The notes under the pieces were generated by a model. It did no database searches. It was not told the DNA's origin and saw nothing but the letters and a program-made list of their open reading frames with translations. Below, piece by piece: positions 34,947 to 44,717 of a DNA stretch of 64,000 nt. Made by a program: the position numbers and the translations under genes. Origin of the DNA: Auraticoccus cholistanensis (GTDB lineage: Bacteria > Actinomycetota > Actinomycetes > Propionibacteriales > Propionibacteriaceae). Where the stretch lies: NCBI RefSeq assembly GCF_009742705.1, contig NZ_WPCU01000003.1:199262-263261 (forward strand), in the 5' to 3' direction. Position 1 is the first letter of the stretch; each line of letters begins with the position of its first letter.

Positions 34947-35750
34947 ATGACGCGGACGTCCGACATCGAGGTCATCGCGCACCGTGGCTTCTCCGCCCTG
35001 CACCCCGAGTCCACCCGCGCCGCCTACCGCGCCGCGATCGAGCTGGCCCGGCGGACCCGGCACCCGGTCGAGCTGGAGGCCGACGTCCACTTCAGCGCCG
35101 ACGACCAGCTGGTGGTGCTGCACGACCTGGGCCTGCGCCGCACCGGCGGACGTCCTGACCTGGCCGAGACGCTGACGGTGGCGCAGCTGAAGAAGGTCGA
35201 CTTCGGACGCTGGAAGGTCAGCGTGGCCACCCCGGAGCAGCGCGAGCTCATCACCTTCGCCGAGCTGCTGGAGATGGTGGTGGAGGCCCGGGACGAGGGC
35301 GTGCCGGTGGGGCTCGCCGTGGAGACCAAGCACCCCACCCGGCGGGGCACCGAGGTGGACCGGCGGGCGCTGCAGCAGCTGGCCGAGCTGGGCTGGACAG
35401 AGCCCGGCTCACCGGTGCGGATGATCAGCTTCAACCCCGACGCGGTGACCCTGGTCGGGACCCTGGCGCCGGGGCTGCGGCGGTCGCTGCTGGTGGAGAA
35501 GGAGCTCGGCGTGTGGTCCGACGGCCACCTGCCCGACGGGGTCGACACCGTCGGCGTGGACCACCGGCTGGCCCGCCGCAACCTGGACTGGGTGGACCGG
35601 CTGCTGTCCCGCGGCCACCACCTGCACCTGTGGACCGTCAACGACGCCGACGAGATGGCGTACTGGCTGGACCGCGGCGCCACCGGCCTGACCACCGACC
35701 ACCCCGACCGCGCCCTGGCCGTGGTGCACGGCGGCGGCCACGTCCTCTGA
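34947..35750 (+). CDS. Glycerophosphodiester phosphodiesterase family protein
   Basis: A 267-residue TIM-barrel GDPD. The N-terminal HRG motif (VIAHRGFSALHPEST), the metal-binding ELEADVHFSADDQLVVLHD and the later AVETKHP are the expected active-site elements; WTVNDADEM and GLTTDHPDRA close the domain. It hydrolyses glycerophosphodiesters to glycerol-3-phosphate and an alcohol. No signal peptide, so cytoplasmic. CAGACT lies 7 bases before the ATG (leaderless type). Confidence 0.92.
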   Translation: MTRTSDIEVIAHRGFSALHPESTRAAYRAAIELARRTRHPVELEADVHFSADDQLVVLHDLGLRRTGGRPDLAETLTVAQLKKVDFGRWKVSVATPEQRELITFAELLEMVVEARDEGVPVGLAVETKHPTRRGTEVDRRALQQLAELGWTEPGSPVRMISFNPDAVTLVGTLAPGLRRSLLVEKELGVWSDGHLPDGVDTVGVDHRLARRNLDWVDRLLSRGHHLHLWTVNDADEMAYWLDRGATGLTTDHPDRALAVVHGGGHVL

Positions 35751-35824
35751 CGCAGCCCGGCCCTGAGTCGCACGTCCCGGCTGAGGGGGTGCGTCCGGGT
35801 GGGGTGGCCGGCCCGTCCTCTGCC

Positions 35825-36004
35825 CCGCTTCACAGCCGTCCGGTGGGGTTCACAGCCGCTGCAGCGGCTGTGGGGCGCGGGTTGTGGCTGTGAAGCTGCG
35901 GCTGGGCGGTCGTGGTGGGCGTCTGCGGACCGCTTCACAGCCGTGCGGGGGGGTTCACAGCCGCTGCAGCGGCTGTGAGGCGCAGGTTTTCGGCTGTGGA
36001 GGTG
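35825..36004. repeat. Duplicated palindromic element between GDPD and arcA
   Basis: Two related copies (about 35825-35897 and 35930-36004, 105 bases apart). Each contains the perfect 22-bp palindrome CACAGCCGCTGCAGCGGCTG+TG (35851-35872 and 35956-35977). In copy 1 this is nested inside an outer inverted pair CTTCACAGCC (35828-35837) / GGCTGTGAAG (35886-35895); copy 2 keeps the same plan with changes. The 299-base gap between the convergent genes holds no gene. It may act as a double terminator or be a REP-like element. Confidence 0.85.
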
Positions 36005-36049
36005 CGTCCAGGCGCAGGTTGCGCGGTGGAGCCGCGGGAGGGCCGGGCG

Positions 36050-37249
36050 TCAGAGCGGGTCGCGGGCGATCGGGCAGGACATGCACCGGGGCCCGCCGCG
36101 GCCGGAGCCCAGCTCGGAGCCGCGGATGGCCAGCACCTCGATGCCGGACGCCTCCAGCCGCGCGTTGGTCTCGGTGTTGCGCTCGTAGGCCACGGCGACC
36201 TTCGGCGCCAGCGCCAGGGTGTTGTTGCCGTCGTCCCACTGCTCCCGCTCGGCGGTGACCGGGTCCAGCCCGGTGTCGATCACCCGCAGCTCGGGGATGC
36301 CCATCGCCTCGGCGGCCGCGTCGAGGAAGTGCAGCGGCTCGCCGACGTCCAGGCCGCCGGCCCCGGCGCGCACGACCCGGGCCGACAGCCGGTGGGCGAT
36401 GTTGGGGTACATCACCACCGCGTCGACGTCGACCATCGTCACCACGGTGTCCAGGTGCATGGTCGCCCGCTCCTGGTCAACCGGGACGACCACCAGGGTG
36501 TGGGCCAGGTCCTGGTCGAACACGGTCCGCGCCAGCCGCTCCGCGCCCGCGGGTGTGGTCCGCTGCCCGACGCCGATGGCCAGCACGCCGTCGGCCAGCG
36601 CCAGCACGTCGCCGCCCTCCACCCGCTCGCGGTCCCAGCCGTAGAGGGGGTCGGTGCCGGCGAAGCGCGGGTGGAAGGTGTAGATCAGCTCCGTCAGCTG
36701 GGTCTCCCGGCTGCGGGCCGGCATCGCCAGCGAGGTGACCACCGGCCGCTCGCCGATCCAGACGCTGGAGTCGCGGGTGAACAGCAGGTTGGGCAGCGGG
36801 TCGATGACGAAGTCGTCCTCGGCCATCAGCGCCGTCACCAGCGTCCGCTGACCGGCCGTCTCGTCGTTGCGCAGGCCGGCGACCAGCACCTCGGCCAGCT
36901 CCTCGGCCGCCAGGTCGGCCAGGTGCCGGCGCAGCCAGCCCCGCAGCTGCTCGCCCAGCCGGAGGTCGCGGCAGGTCAGCTCGACCGCCTGCTCCCGGGC
37001 CGCGGGCAGCTGCAGCGTCTCGGCCAGCAGGTCGGCCAGCAGCAGCACCTCGACCCCGCGCCCGACCAGCAGCTGGGCGAAGGCGTCGTGCTCCTCCTGC
37101 GCGCGGTCCACCCACGGGATGCCGTCGAAGAGCAGGGCGTCGTTGTTGCGTGGCGTCAGCCGCCGCAGCTCGTTCCCGGGCCGGTGCAGCAGCACGGTGC
37201 GCAGCCGTCCCACCTCGGAGTGCACGCCCAGCGGGTGGCTCGTCGTCAT
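36050..37249 (-). CDS. arcA: Arginine deiminase
   Basis: Converts arginine to citrulline and ammonia; a source of ATP (with arcBC) and acid resistance. The 399-residue protein has the N-terminal [22 protein letters not shown], the [10 protein letters not shown] substrate segment, [10 protein letters not shown] and the C-terminal catalytic Cys at about 389 in [13 protein letters not shown]. No arcB, arcC or arcD gene lies nearby, so the pathway is either scattered or ArcA acts alone. ATG has TAGAGT 6 bases upstream. Confidence 0.95.
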   Translation of the reverse strand: MTTSHPLGVHSEVGRLRTVLLHRPGNELRRLTPRNNDALLFDGIPWVDRAQEEHDAFAQLLVGRGVEVLLLADLLAETLQLPAAREQAVELTCRDLRLGEQLRGWLRRHLADLAAEELAEVLVAGLRNDETAGQRTLVTALMAEDDFVIDPLPNLLFTRDSSVWIGERPVVTSLAMPARSRETQLTELIYTFHPRFAGTDPLYGWDRERVEGGDVLALADGVLAIGVGQRTTPAGAERLARTVFDQDLAHTLVVVPVDQERATMHLDTVVTMVDVDAVVMYPNIAHRLSARVVRAGAGGLDVGEPLHFLDAAAEAMGIPELRVIDTGLDPVTAEREQWDDGNNTLALAPKVAVAYERNTETNARLEASGIEVLAIRGSELGSGRGGPRCMSCPIARDPL

Positions 37250-37255
37250 GGCGTG

Positions 37256-37261
37256 ACTCTA
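37256..37261 (-). promoter_or_regulatory. -10 hexamer TAGAGT of arcA (leaderless)
   Basis: TAGAGT on the minus strand lies 6 bases before the arcA ATG at 37249, with no ribosome binding site between. Confidence 0.5.
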
Positions 37262-37427
37262 GGACCTCCCGCGGCGCGCGCCGGAGTCCCGTACCGGCCG
37301 CCGCGGGAGCGGGGTCGCCATGCCGGGACGAGTGCCGTCGCGGGGGGTGCGACCCGTTAGCCTTGCTCTGGCGTCGTCGGGTCCGGGCGGTGTCCGGCCA
37401 GGAAGTGCGGACGTCAGGGAGGCTCGC

Positions 37428-39092
37428 GTGCGGAACCGGTTGACGCCCCGGCGGGCGGACGGTCTGCACCCCGCCCCGCCACGGCCGAAGCGGTGGCACC
37501 GCGACCACCGCGTCGGCATGGGCCTGGTCGTGAGCAGCCCGCTGATCACCCTCGTCGTCGCCTTCCTGGGCCCCTCGGCCATCACCCTCGACCTCGGTCC
37601 CCGTCGCGGCCTGCTGCCGCCCTGGTACCTGCCCGCGGACCTGCTCGGGACGCCCCACGAGCTCGCCGTCTCGCTGGCGGTCGTCGTCGGGCTGGCGCTC
37701 GGCGCGGTGGGGGTGTGGATCTGCCTGCGGGCCATGGCCGACGGCTGGCGGCCGCACCACCGGCGGCTCTTCGTGCTCGGCTCGTCGCTGAGCACCGCCA
37801 CGATCCTGGTGCCCCCGGTCACCTCCGCCGACGTGCTGATGTACGCCGGCTACGGACGCCTGCAGGTGATCGGGCGCAACCCCTACGAGATCACCCCCGC
37901 CGAGATCTTCCGCAGCCAGTACGACCCCGTGCTGCGCTGGACCGAGGAGCCGTGGCAGGACACCCCCAGCGTGTACGGCCCCATCACGTCGTGGACGCAG
38001 TGGTTCGCCAACGTGCTGGGCGGGGAGAACATGCACGACGTCGTGTTCTGGCTGCAGGTCTTCTGCCTGGTGCCCTTCCTGGTCGCCTGCGCCGGGGTCG
38101 TCTGGCTGGCCCACGGCGACCCGCGGCTGCAGGCCCGCGCGGCGCTGCTGAGCGTGTGCAACCCGCTGCTCATCTGGGCGGTGGTGGCGTGCGCCCACAA
38201 CGAGGCGCAGTCGGTGATGTTCGCCGTCTTCGGCATCATGCTGATGCGCAAGACGCCGTTCGGGGCCGGGGTCGCGATCGGGCTGGCCGGCTGCGCCAAG
38301 CTGTCGATCGGCCTCTACGGGCTGGCGATGCTGTGGGCCTACCGGCGCGAGCCCCGCAAGGCGCTGGCGCTCTGCCTGGGCGCCCTGGTCCCGATCGGGC
38401 TGGCCTACGGGGTGTGGCAGCCCACGGCGCTGTTCCAGGTGCTGCGCAACACCACCTACGTCTCCTCCGGCTCCTGGGTGTCCCCGGTCTACGGGTTGAT
38501 GACGCAGTGGCTGGGGATGACCACCAACAGCTCCAAGGTGGTGCTCAACGGGGTGGCGCTGTGCCTGCTGGTGGTGATCGCCTGGATGCTCTCGCGGGTG
38601 CTGCCCTGGCGGGCGGCGCCCGGGCTGCGTCCCGGCACGGACCCGATGACCGACCCGATCACCGTGGCGCTGCGGACGGCCCTGCTGCTGTCGGTGGGCT
38701 GGCTGGTCACCTCGATCTACACGCTGAGCTGGTACGACCTGATCGCCTGGGTGCCGCTGGCCGTCATCGGCGCCACCCAGCTGGACCGGCTGTTCCTGTG
38801 GCGCGGTGCGCTGCTGTCGATGGCCTTCGTCCCCGGCCGGGCGCTCGAGGTCGGCCCGGCCCTGGACCTGCTCAGCTCGCGGATGCGCGACACCTTCTCC
38901 CCGGCCGTCCAGATCGGGGTGCTGGTGATGATCGTGCTGTGGTGGCGGCGGATGTGGCTGCTGCCCCGGCGCGAGCTGAAGGCGATGGGCGGGCTGGCCC
39001 GGCCGCAGGGCAGCGCGCTGCTGCCCGCCTCGCCGGGGACCCCGTCCGGGGTCGGCTCCCGCTCGGCCAGCTCTCCGGGGTCGGCCACCTGA
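37428..39092 (+). CDS. Polyprenol-phosphomannose-dependent mannosyltransferase-like (MptB family)
   Basis: GT-C-fold membrane glycosyltransferase of 554 residues with about 12-13 TM helices. The first extracytoplasmic loop has the acidic catalytic-type motif SADVLMYAGYGRLQVIGRNPY, and WQDTPSVYGP and ACAHNEAQSVM follow, as in MptA/MptB alpha-1,6-mannosyltransferases that build lipomannan cores from polyprenyl-phosphate mannose. GTG 37428 follows AGGGAGG; TAGCCT at 37358-37363 may be the -10, giving a leader of about 60 bases. Exact linkage and acceptor are inferred from the family. Confidence 0.8.
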   Translation: MRNRLTPRRADGLHPAPPRPKRWHRDHRVGMGLVVSSPLITLVVAFLGPSAITLDLGPRRGLLPPWYLPADLLGTPHELAVSLAVVVGLALGAVGVWICLRAMADGWRPHHRRLFVLGSSLSTATILVPPVTSADVLMYAGYGRLQVIGRNPYEITPAEIFRSQYDPVLRWTEEPWQDTPSVYGPITSWTQWFANVLGGENMHDVVFWLQVFCLVPFLVACAGVVWLAHGDPRLQARAALLSVCNPLLIWAVVACAHNEAQSVMFAVFGIMLMRKTPFGAGVAIGLAGCAKLSIGLYGLAMLWAYRREPRKALALCLGALVPIGLAYGVWQPTALFQVLRNTTYVSSGSWVSPVYGLMTQWLGMTTNSSKVVLNGVALCLLVVIAWMLSRVLPWRAAPGLRPGTDPMTDPITVALRTALLLSVGWLVTSIYTLSWYDLIAWVPLAVIGATQLDRLFLWRGALLSMAFVPGRALEVGPALDLLSSRMRDTFSPAVQIGVLVMIVLWWRRMWLLPRRELKAMGGLARPQGSALLPASPGTPSGVGSRSASSPGSAT

Positions 39093-39931
39093 TGGCCACC
39101 GCTCCCGGCTGGTACCCCGACCCGCAGGAGCCGAGCACCGTCCGGTGGTGGAACGGGATCGGCTGGACCCCCTGGCGCGCGGAGTCCGCCGACGCGGAGC
39201 CGCCGCCCTACGGCGGCGACCCCCGCACGGTGGCGACCGTGGTGCCGGCGGCCGACCGGGAGCAGCGCCACACGCTGCGGATCGTGCTGCTCGCGGTGGC
39301 CGTGGTGCTGGCCCTGCTGGCCGCCGTGGCGGTGATGGGCTCCGCCCAGCGCCGGGCCAGCCCGCTGCCCGGCTCCTCCACCTCGCCCACCGCCTACGGC
39401 TCGCCGTCGGTGCGGGCGGCGCCGCTGGTGCTCCACCCCGGCCCACGGACCGCCGAGCTGTTCGGCGAGCTGACGGTGCAGCTGCCCGGTGAACCGGCCG
39501 AGGCGCCCGTGCAGGGGACCGCCGGCCCGTTCGCCGACGCGGCCGCGTCCAACACCGAGATCCACCCCGACTGGTACGTCAGCGCCTGGGTCGGGCTGCC
39601 GCAGGAGAGCGCGGTGCAGGTGACCCCGGCCGCCACCGCGGCGGCGATCGGCGAGTCCTTCCTCAGCAGCTCCTACCCCGGCACCGTCCGGGCGGGAGAG
39701 CCCCGGACCGGTCCGCTGGGCGAGCTGCCCGCCGACCGGGCGGCCAGCTGGAGCGTCGACGTCGAGCTCGTGGGGGTGGACGTCCCCAGCCGGACCGAGA
39801 CGCTGCAGGTGGGCGCCGTCCGGCTGGACGGCGGCCAGCAGGTCGTCATGCTCGCCACCACCACCGACGACACCCCCGAGGACCTGCGGGCCGCGGTCGA
39901 GGCGTTCTGGACGAGCCCGGTGCTGGCCTGA
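39092..39931 (+). CDS. DUF2510 membrane-anchored protein
   Basis: A 279-residue protein. Residues about 4-27 are a DUF2510 motif (PGWYPDPQEPSTVRWWNGIG), a short Trp-rich cytoplasmic domain found in many actinobacterial envelope proteins. One TM helix (about 57-80) is followed by an extracytoplasmic domain of about 190 residues with no known signature. The ATG overlaps the stop of the mannosyltransferase gene (TGATG), so the two are coupled and may act together in the envelope. Confidence 0.8.
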   Translation: MATAPGWYPDPQEPSTVRWWNGIGWTPWRAESADAEPPPYGGDPRTVATVVPAADREQRHTLRIVLLAVAVVLALLAAVAVMGSAQRRASPLPGSSTSPTAYGSPSVRAAPLVLHPGPRTAELFGELTVQLPGEPAEAPVQGTAGPFADAAASNTEIHPDWYVSAWVGLPQESAVQVTPAATAAAIGESFLSSSYPGTVRAGEPRTGPLGELPADRAASWSVDVELVGVDVPSRTETLQVGAVRLDGGQQVVMLATTTDDTPEDLRAAVEAFWTSPVLA

Positions 39932-39940
39932 CCGGGTGCC

Positions 39941-39946
39941 TATGGT
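39941..39946 (+). promoter_or_regulatory. -10 hexamer TATGGT of pheA (leaderless)
   Basis: TATGGT lies 6 bases before GTG 39953, supporting that start. Confidence 0.5.
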
Positions 39947-39952
39947 GGCCCG

Positions 39953-40882
39953 GTGACGCCTCCCACCCACGGCTACCTCGGTCCGGCCGGCACCTTTACC
40001 CACCAGGCCCTGCTCACCCTCGGTGACCTGCCGGGGGAGGCCCGACCCTTCCCCTCCGTGCCGGCGGCGCTGCACGCCGTCCGCAGCGGGGAGGTGGAGG
40101 CGGTGCTGGTGCCGATCGAGAACTCCGTGGAGGGCGGCGTCAGCGCCACCCTGGACGCCCTCACCCACGGCGAGCCGCTGACCATCACCCGCGAGGTGGT
40201 GATCGACGTGCAGTTCGACCTCTACGTCCGCCCCGGCACGGCGCTGGAGGACGTCCGGGAGGTCATCACCCACCCGCACGCCGCCGCCCAGTGCCGCGGC
40301 TGGCTCGACGCCCACCTGCCCGGCGCGTCGGTGACCGAGCGCGGCTCCACCGCCGCCGCCGCGGTCGCGGTCGCCGACCCGGCCAGCGGCTTCGACGCCG
40401 CCATCTGCGCACCGGTGGCCGGACGGTCGCAGGGGCTGGTGGCCGCGGCGGTCGGCATCGCCGACAACCCCGACGCCCAGACCCGCTTCGTGCTCGTGTC
40501 CCGGCCGGCGCCGGTGCCGCCACGCACCGGCGCGGACAAGACGACGCTGGTCTGCTTCATGCGGGTCGACCGCTCCGGGGCGCTGCTGGAGATCCTGGAG
40601 CAGTTCGCCAGCCGCGGGGTGAACCTGTGCCGGATCGAGTCGCGCCCCACCCGCACCACGCTTGGCAACTACTGCTTCTCCATCGACGCCGAGGGCCACC
40701 TCGACGACGCCCGGATCGCCGAGGCGCTGATGGGGCTGCACCGGATCTGCCAGGACGTGGTCTTCCTGGGCTCCTACCCCCGGGCCGACGCCGTGCTGCC
40801 GTCGGTGGCGGCCGGGCACGCCGACGACGACTACGCCGAGGCGGCCGCCTGGCTGGCACGGCTCCGCGACCCCGCCCGCTGA
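39953..40882 (+). CDS. pheA: Prephenate dehydratase
   Basis: Converts prephenate to phenylpyruvate in phenylalanine synthesis. The 309-residue protein has the catalytic domain (YLGPAGTFTHQALL; ENSVEGGVSATLDAL) and a C-terminal ACT domain (about 195-275) with the regulatory ESRPTR motif for phenylalanine feedback. It is a stand-alone dehydratase without chorismate mutase, as in other actinobacteria. Its last 52 bases overlap the 3' end of the convergent PAP2-kinase gene. Confidence 0.95.
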   Translation: MTPPTHGYLGPAGTFTHQALLTLGDLPGEARPFPSVPAALHAVRSGEVEAVLVPIENSVEGGVSATLDALTHGEPLTITREVVIDVQFDLYVRPGTALEDVREVITHPHAAAQCRGWLDAHLPGASVTERGSTAAAAVAVADPASGFDAAICAPVAGRSQGLVAAAVGIADNPDAQTRFVLVSRPAPVPPRTGADKTTLVCFMRVDRSGALLEILEQFASRGVNLCRIESRPTRTTLGNYCFSIDAEGHLDDARIAEALMGLHRICQDVVFLGSYPRADAVLPSVAAGHADDDYAEAAAWLARLRDPAR

Positions 40883-42531
40883 CGGGCCGCGGGCAGCGCG
40901 GTCTGCGCCTGCCGCAGCACCGCCGCCTGCTCGTCCACCAGGCCGTGCCGGTGGTTCGGCGGCAGCCGCAGCAGCAGCGCCCCCGGGTTCACCTCGGCCA
41001 CCATCGTCGTGCACTGCCCGACGGTGTCGCCGTCCATCTGGTAGAACTCGCTGCGCTCGATCCGGATCGTCACCCGGCGGCCGGTGATGCGGTCCAGCTG
41101 GGCGTCGTCGCGCTCGGCCCGGGTCAGCACCCGCGTGACGAGCCGGGCCCAGTCCCGCACCCCGGCGGGGGAGGCCACCAGCAGGTCGAGCAGCCCGTCG
41201 TTGGCGCGGGCGTCGGGGATCAGCGGGATGCCGCCCTGCAGGAAGCCCACGTTGCCGATCACGATGACGCTGGCCCGGCGCCGCAGCACGGGACCGTCGT
41301 CGACGCGGATGGTGGCCTGCACCGGCGGGTGGGCCGCGTGGCGGGCCGCGGCGACGAAGTAGGCCGCCGACCCCACCGCCCGCTTCAGCTCGGGGTTGGT
41401 GGCGGCCATGATGACCGCGTCCACGCCCACCCCGGCCATCACCGTGAAGTGCTCGCCGCGGGGCTGGCCGTCGACGGTGAGCTGCACCAGGTCGACAGGG
41501 GTGTCGACGCCGTCCAGGGCCAGCCGCAGGGCGGTGGTCTCGTCCAGCGGGATGCCCAGGTTCTTGGCCAGCAGGTTGCCGGTGCCGGCCGGGATGACGC
41601 CGAAGGGGATGCCGGTGCCGGCCAGCCCGTCGCAGACCACCCGGATGGTGCCGTCGCCCCCGGCGCCCAGCACCAGGTCGACCTCCTCGCGGACCGCCCG
41701 CGCGGTCATCGCCCGTCCCGGGTCGGCCGGGGTGGTCTCCAGCCAGAGCACGTCGTAGCCGCGCCGCTGCAGCTCGTAGCCCACCCGGCGGCGGAAGCTG
41801 GGCCAGTCGGTGACCTTGGTGGGGTTGTAGACCACCGCGCAGCTGCGGCGGGGGGCGGTGACGCTCTCGGTCGGGGGTCGGATCAGCCGGTCCAGCTCGG
41901 GCGGGATCACCCGGACCCGGGCCGCGAGCAGCGTCAGCGAGGTGGCCGTCACCCCCCACAGCAGCCCGCCGAGCACGTCGGTGACCCAGTGCGCGCTCAT
42001 GATCCAGCGGTCCACCGCGACCAGCAGCACCAGGAAGGTGCCGAGCAGCCGCCAGGAGGCCGTCACGCGCCGCGCCTGCCGGGTGTGGATCAGGGTGGCG
42101 CTCACCGTCACCACCAGCACCGCGACGGCGGTGGCGTGCCCGGAGGGGAAGCTGTAGCCGGTGGCGCTGATCAGGTCGTGCGGCGACGGCGGCCGGGGCC
42201 GCTCCAGCAGGTGCTTCCAGGCGGTGTTGCCCAGCCAGGCCAGCGGGATCGCCGTGATCACCGCCACCGACAGGTTTCGCAGCCGGTGCCGGGCGCACCA
42301 GATGCCGAAGCCGAGCACGACCGTGTAGACCACGACCGGCATCGTCAGCAGCGCCACGGCCGAGAAGATCTCCTCCGCCGGGGACCCCGGCACCAGCGGC
42401 GGGGCCGCGGTGGCCCGGTCGAAGCCGTCCAGGGCGCCGCTGGCGACCACCGCGCTGAGCGTCAGGAAGGCCAGCAGCGTCCCCAGCGCGATGACCCAGG
42501 AGAGGGTCGAGGGGAGCCGCCGGGGGGTCAT
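40831..42531 (-). CDS. PAP2 phosphatase-diacylglycerol kinase fusion
   Basis: A 566-residue two-domain lipid enzyme. Residues about 1-215 form a PAP2 phosphatase with five or six TM helices and the three motifs KHLLERPRP, YSFPSGHAT and SAHWVTDVLGG. After a short linker, residues about 232-530 form a DAGK-catalytic domain (VYNPTKVTDW; GAGGDGTIRVV; GVIPAGTGNLLAKNLGIP). The two activities are opposite in direction on lipid phosphates, so one may act on a different lipid or the pair may cycle undecaprenol/diacylglycerol. ATG with TACGCT 8 bases upstream. Confidence 0.9.
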   Translation of the reverse strand: MTPRRLPSTLSWVIALGTLLAFLTLSAVVASGALDGFDRATAAPPLVPGSPAEEIFSAVALLTMPVVVYTVVLGFGIWCARHRLRNLSVAVITAIPLAWLGNTAWKHLLERPRPPSPHDLISATGYSFPSGHATAVAVLVVTVSATLIHTRQARRVTASWRLLGTFLVLLVAVDRWIMSAHWVTDVLGGLLWGVTATSLTLLAARVRVIPPELDRLIRPPTESVTAPRRSCAVVYNPTKVTDWPSFRRRVGYELQRRGYDVLWLETTPADPGRAMTARAVREEVDLVLGAGGDGTIRVVCDGLAGTGIPFGVIPAGTGNLLAKNLGIPLDETTALRLALDGVDTPVDLVQLTVDGQPRGEHFTVMAGVGVDAVIMAATNPELKRAVGSAAYFVAAARHAAHPPVQATIRVDDGPVLRRRASVIVIGNVGFLQGGIPLIPDARANDGLLDLLVASPAGVRDWARLVTRVLTRAERDDAQLDRITGRRVTIRIERSEFYQMDGDTVGQCTTMVAEVNPGALLLRLPPNHRHGLVDEQAAVLRQAQTALPAARQRAGSRSRASQAAASA

Positions 42532-42539
42532 GGTCGGCA

Positions 42540-42545
42540 AGCGTA
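42540..42545 (-). promoter_or_regulatory. -10 hexamer TACGCT of the PAP2-kinase gene
   Basis: TACGCT on the minus strand ends 8 bases before the ATG at 42531, close to leaderless. Confidence 0.4.
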
Positions 42546-42599
42546 GGTGGTGCGCCGCCAGCTGGCCCGCTGCCGGTCGAGACGGGGTCCGGGCGTCGG

Positions 42600-42605
42600 T
42601 AGGCT
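42600..42605 (+). promoter_or_regulatory. -10 hexamer TAGGCT of serS (leaderless)
   Basis: TAGGCT lies 7 bases before GTG 42613. It supports this start over an upstream in-frame ATG-like extension to 42547. Confidence 0.5.
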
Positions 42606-42612
42606 GACGGCC

Positions 42613-43890
42613 GTGATCGACCCCAAGCTGCTCCGGACCGACCCCGACCGCGTGCGGGACTCGCTGCGCGCCCGCGGGGAGGACGCCTCCCTGGTGGACG
42701 AGCTGCTGGCCGCCGACGAGCAGCGCCGCGCCGCCATCGCCGGGTACGAGGCCCGCCGGGCCGAGCAGAAGGGGCTGGGCAAGGAGGTCGCCCGGGCCCA
42801 GGGCGAGGAGAAGGCCGCGCTGCTGAGCCGCACCCGCGAGCTCGCCGCCGAGGTGAAGTCGCTGCAGGCCCAGTCCGACCAGGCCGGCGCCCGCTTCGAC
42901 GAGCTGCTGGCCCGGGTGCCGAACCTGCTGCTGCCCGACGTCCCGCCCGGCGGCGAGGACGACTACGTGGTGCTGGAGACCGTCGGCACCCCGCGCGACT
43001 TCACCGCCGAGGGGTTCGAGCCCCAGGACCACCTCGAGATCGGCCAGCGGCTCGCCGCCATCGACACCGAGCGCGGCGCCAAGGTCTCCGGCTCGCGGTT
43101 CTACTTCCTGACCGGGCAGGGCGCCGAGCTGGAGATGGCCCTGGTGAACCTGGCCATGGCCAAGGCGCTGTCGTGGGGCTTCACCCCGGTGCTGCCGCCC
43201 GCGCTGGTCAAGCCGTCGGCGATGGAGGGCACCGGCTTCCTCGGTCAGGCGGCCCAGGACGTCTACCGGCTGGAGGCCGACGACCTGTACCTGGTCGGCA
43301 CCGCCGAGGTGCCGCTGGCGGCCTACCACAGCGAGGAGATCCTCGACGTGGACCGGCTGCCGCTGCGCTACGCCGGCTACAGCCCCTCGTTCCGCCGCGA
43401 GGCCGGCTCCTACGGCAAGGACACCCGCGGCATCTTCCGGGTGCACTGGTTCGACAAGGTCGAGATGTTCGTCTTCTGCGCCCCCGAGGACGCCGAGGCC
43501 CAGCACCGGGCGCTGCTCGGGTTCGAGCGGGAGTTCATCGAGGCCCTCGAGCTGCCCTACCAGGTGCTGGAGCTGGCCGCCGGCGACCTCGGCATGAGCG
43601 CGGCCCGCAAGTACGACTGCTACGCCTGGTTCCCCAGCCAGCAGCGCTACCGGGAGGTGACCTCCACCTCCAACTGCACCGACTTCCAGGCCCGCCGGCT
43701 CAACATCCGGGCCCGCTTCGAGGGCGGCACGGCCCCCGTCGCCACCCTCAACGGCACGCTGTGCGCGGTGCCGCGGACGATCATCGCCCTGCTGGAGAAC
43801 CACCAGCAGGCCGACGGGACCGTGCGGGTGCCCGAGGCCCTGCGCCCCTACCTGGGCGGCCGTGAGCTGCTGACGCCGGTCGCCCGGTGA
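42613..43890 (+). CDS. serS: Seryl-tRNA synthetase
   Basis: Charges tRNA-Ser with serine in the cytoplasm. The 425-residue class II enzyme has the N-terminal coiled-coil arm (about 30-100) starting after [18 protein letters not shown], motif 2 ([24 protein letters not shown]) and motif 3 ([19 protein letters not shown]). First gene of a probable unit with the HAD hydrolase, whose start overlaps its stop by 4 bases. Two of its tRNA-Ser substrates are encoded at 57301 and 59766. Confidence 0.97.
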   Translation: MIDPKLLRTDPDRVRDSLRARGEDASLVDELLAADEQRRAAIAGYEARRAEQKGLGKEVARAQGEEKAALLSRTRELAAEVKSLQAQSDQAGARFDELLARVPNLLLPDVPPGGEDDYVVLETVGTPRDFTAEGFEPQDHLEIGQRLAAIDTERGAKVSGSRFYFLTGQGAELEMALVNLAMAKALSWGFTPVLPPALVKPSAMEGTGFLGQAAQDVYRLEADDLYLVGTAEVPLAAYHSEEILDVDRLPLRYAGYSPSFRREAGSYGKDTRGIFRVHWFDKVEMFVFCAPEDAEAQHRALLGFEREFIEALELPYQVLELAAGDLGMSAARKYDCYAWFPSQQRYREVTSTSNCTDFQARRLNIRARFEGGTAPVATLNGTLCAVPRTIIALLENHQQADGTVRVPEALRPYLGGRELLTPVAR

Positions 43891-44681
43891 GCGCGACCGA
43901 CGGCTGGCGACCCGAGATGGTCGCCCTGGACATCGACGGCACGCTGCTGCACGCCGACGGCGAGATCCCGGCGGAGGTGCGTGCCGCGGTCCGGCGCGTG
44001 GTCGAGGCCGGGGTGCCGGTGGTGCTCGCGACCGGCCGCGGCTGGCACAACACCCGCGAGGTCTTCGAGGCGCTGCAGCTGCCGACCGGCTGGGTGGTCT
44101 GCTCCAACGGCGCGGTGACGCTGCGGCACGCCCCCACCGAGGTGGTCCGCGAGGTCACCTTCGACCCCCGCCCGGTGGTCGAGGGGGCGCTGGCCCACTC
44201 CCCGGACGTGCTGATCGCGGTCGAGGAGGTCGGTCTCGGGTTCCGGGTCAGCCGGCCCTTCCCCGAGGGCGAGCTCGGCGGCGACGCCCGGGTCGAGGAC
44301 GTCGAGACGCTGGTGTCGCAGCCCGTGACCCGGGTGGTGATCCGCAACCCGTCGGCCACCGACGAGGACTTCCTGGCCATGGCCGAGGCCCTGGGCCTGC
44401 ACGGCGTCTCCTACTTCGTCGGCACCAGCGCCTGGCTCGACATCGTCCCCGAGGGGGTCAGCAAGGCCTCGGCGCTGGCCGAGGTGTGCGCCGCCCTGGG
44501 GGTCGACAGCTCGGCGGTGCTGGCCCTCGGCGACGGCCGCAACGACATCGAGATGCTGACCTGGGCCGGCCGCGGCGTGGCCCTGGGGGAGGCGGCCGCG
44601 GAGGTCCAGGCGGTGGCCGACCACGTCACTAGCCGCTTCGTCGACGGCGGCACCGTCGAGGAGCTGTCCCGCTGGTTCTGA
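43887..44681 (+). CDS. HAD-superfamily hydrolase (Cof/IIB type)
   Basis: Small-molecule phosphatase of 264 residues. The nucleophile motif is ALDIDGTLL near the N-terminus, and the C-terminal [22 protein letters not shown] carries the acidic metal ligands of class IIB Cof-like HADs. GTG 43887 overlaps the serS stop (GTGA). HAD genes of this kind commonly follow serS in actinobacteria. Substrate, probably a sugar phosphate or nucleotide, is unknown. Confidence 0.92.
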   Translation: MSATDGWRPEMVALDIDGTLLHADGEIPAEVRAAVRRVVEAGVPVVLATGRGWHNTREVFEALQLPTGWVVCSNGAVTLRHAPTEVVREVTFDPRPVVEGALAHSPDVLIAVEEVGLGFRVSRPFPEGELGGDARVEDVETLVSQPVTRVVIRNPSATDEDFLAMAEALGLHGVSYFVGTSAWLDIVPEGVSKASALAEVCAALGVDSSAVLALGDGRNDIEMLTWAGRGVALGEAAAEVQAVADHVTSRFVDGGTVEELSRWF

Positions 44682-44717
44682 GCGCCCGCCCCGCGGCGCC
44701 CGAGGAAGGAGACCCAG

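Noticed and set aside
35825-36004. Insertion sequence ends
   Set aside because: The inverted repeats are close together with no transposase gene between or beside them and no target duplication was recognised.
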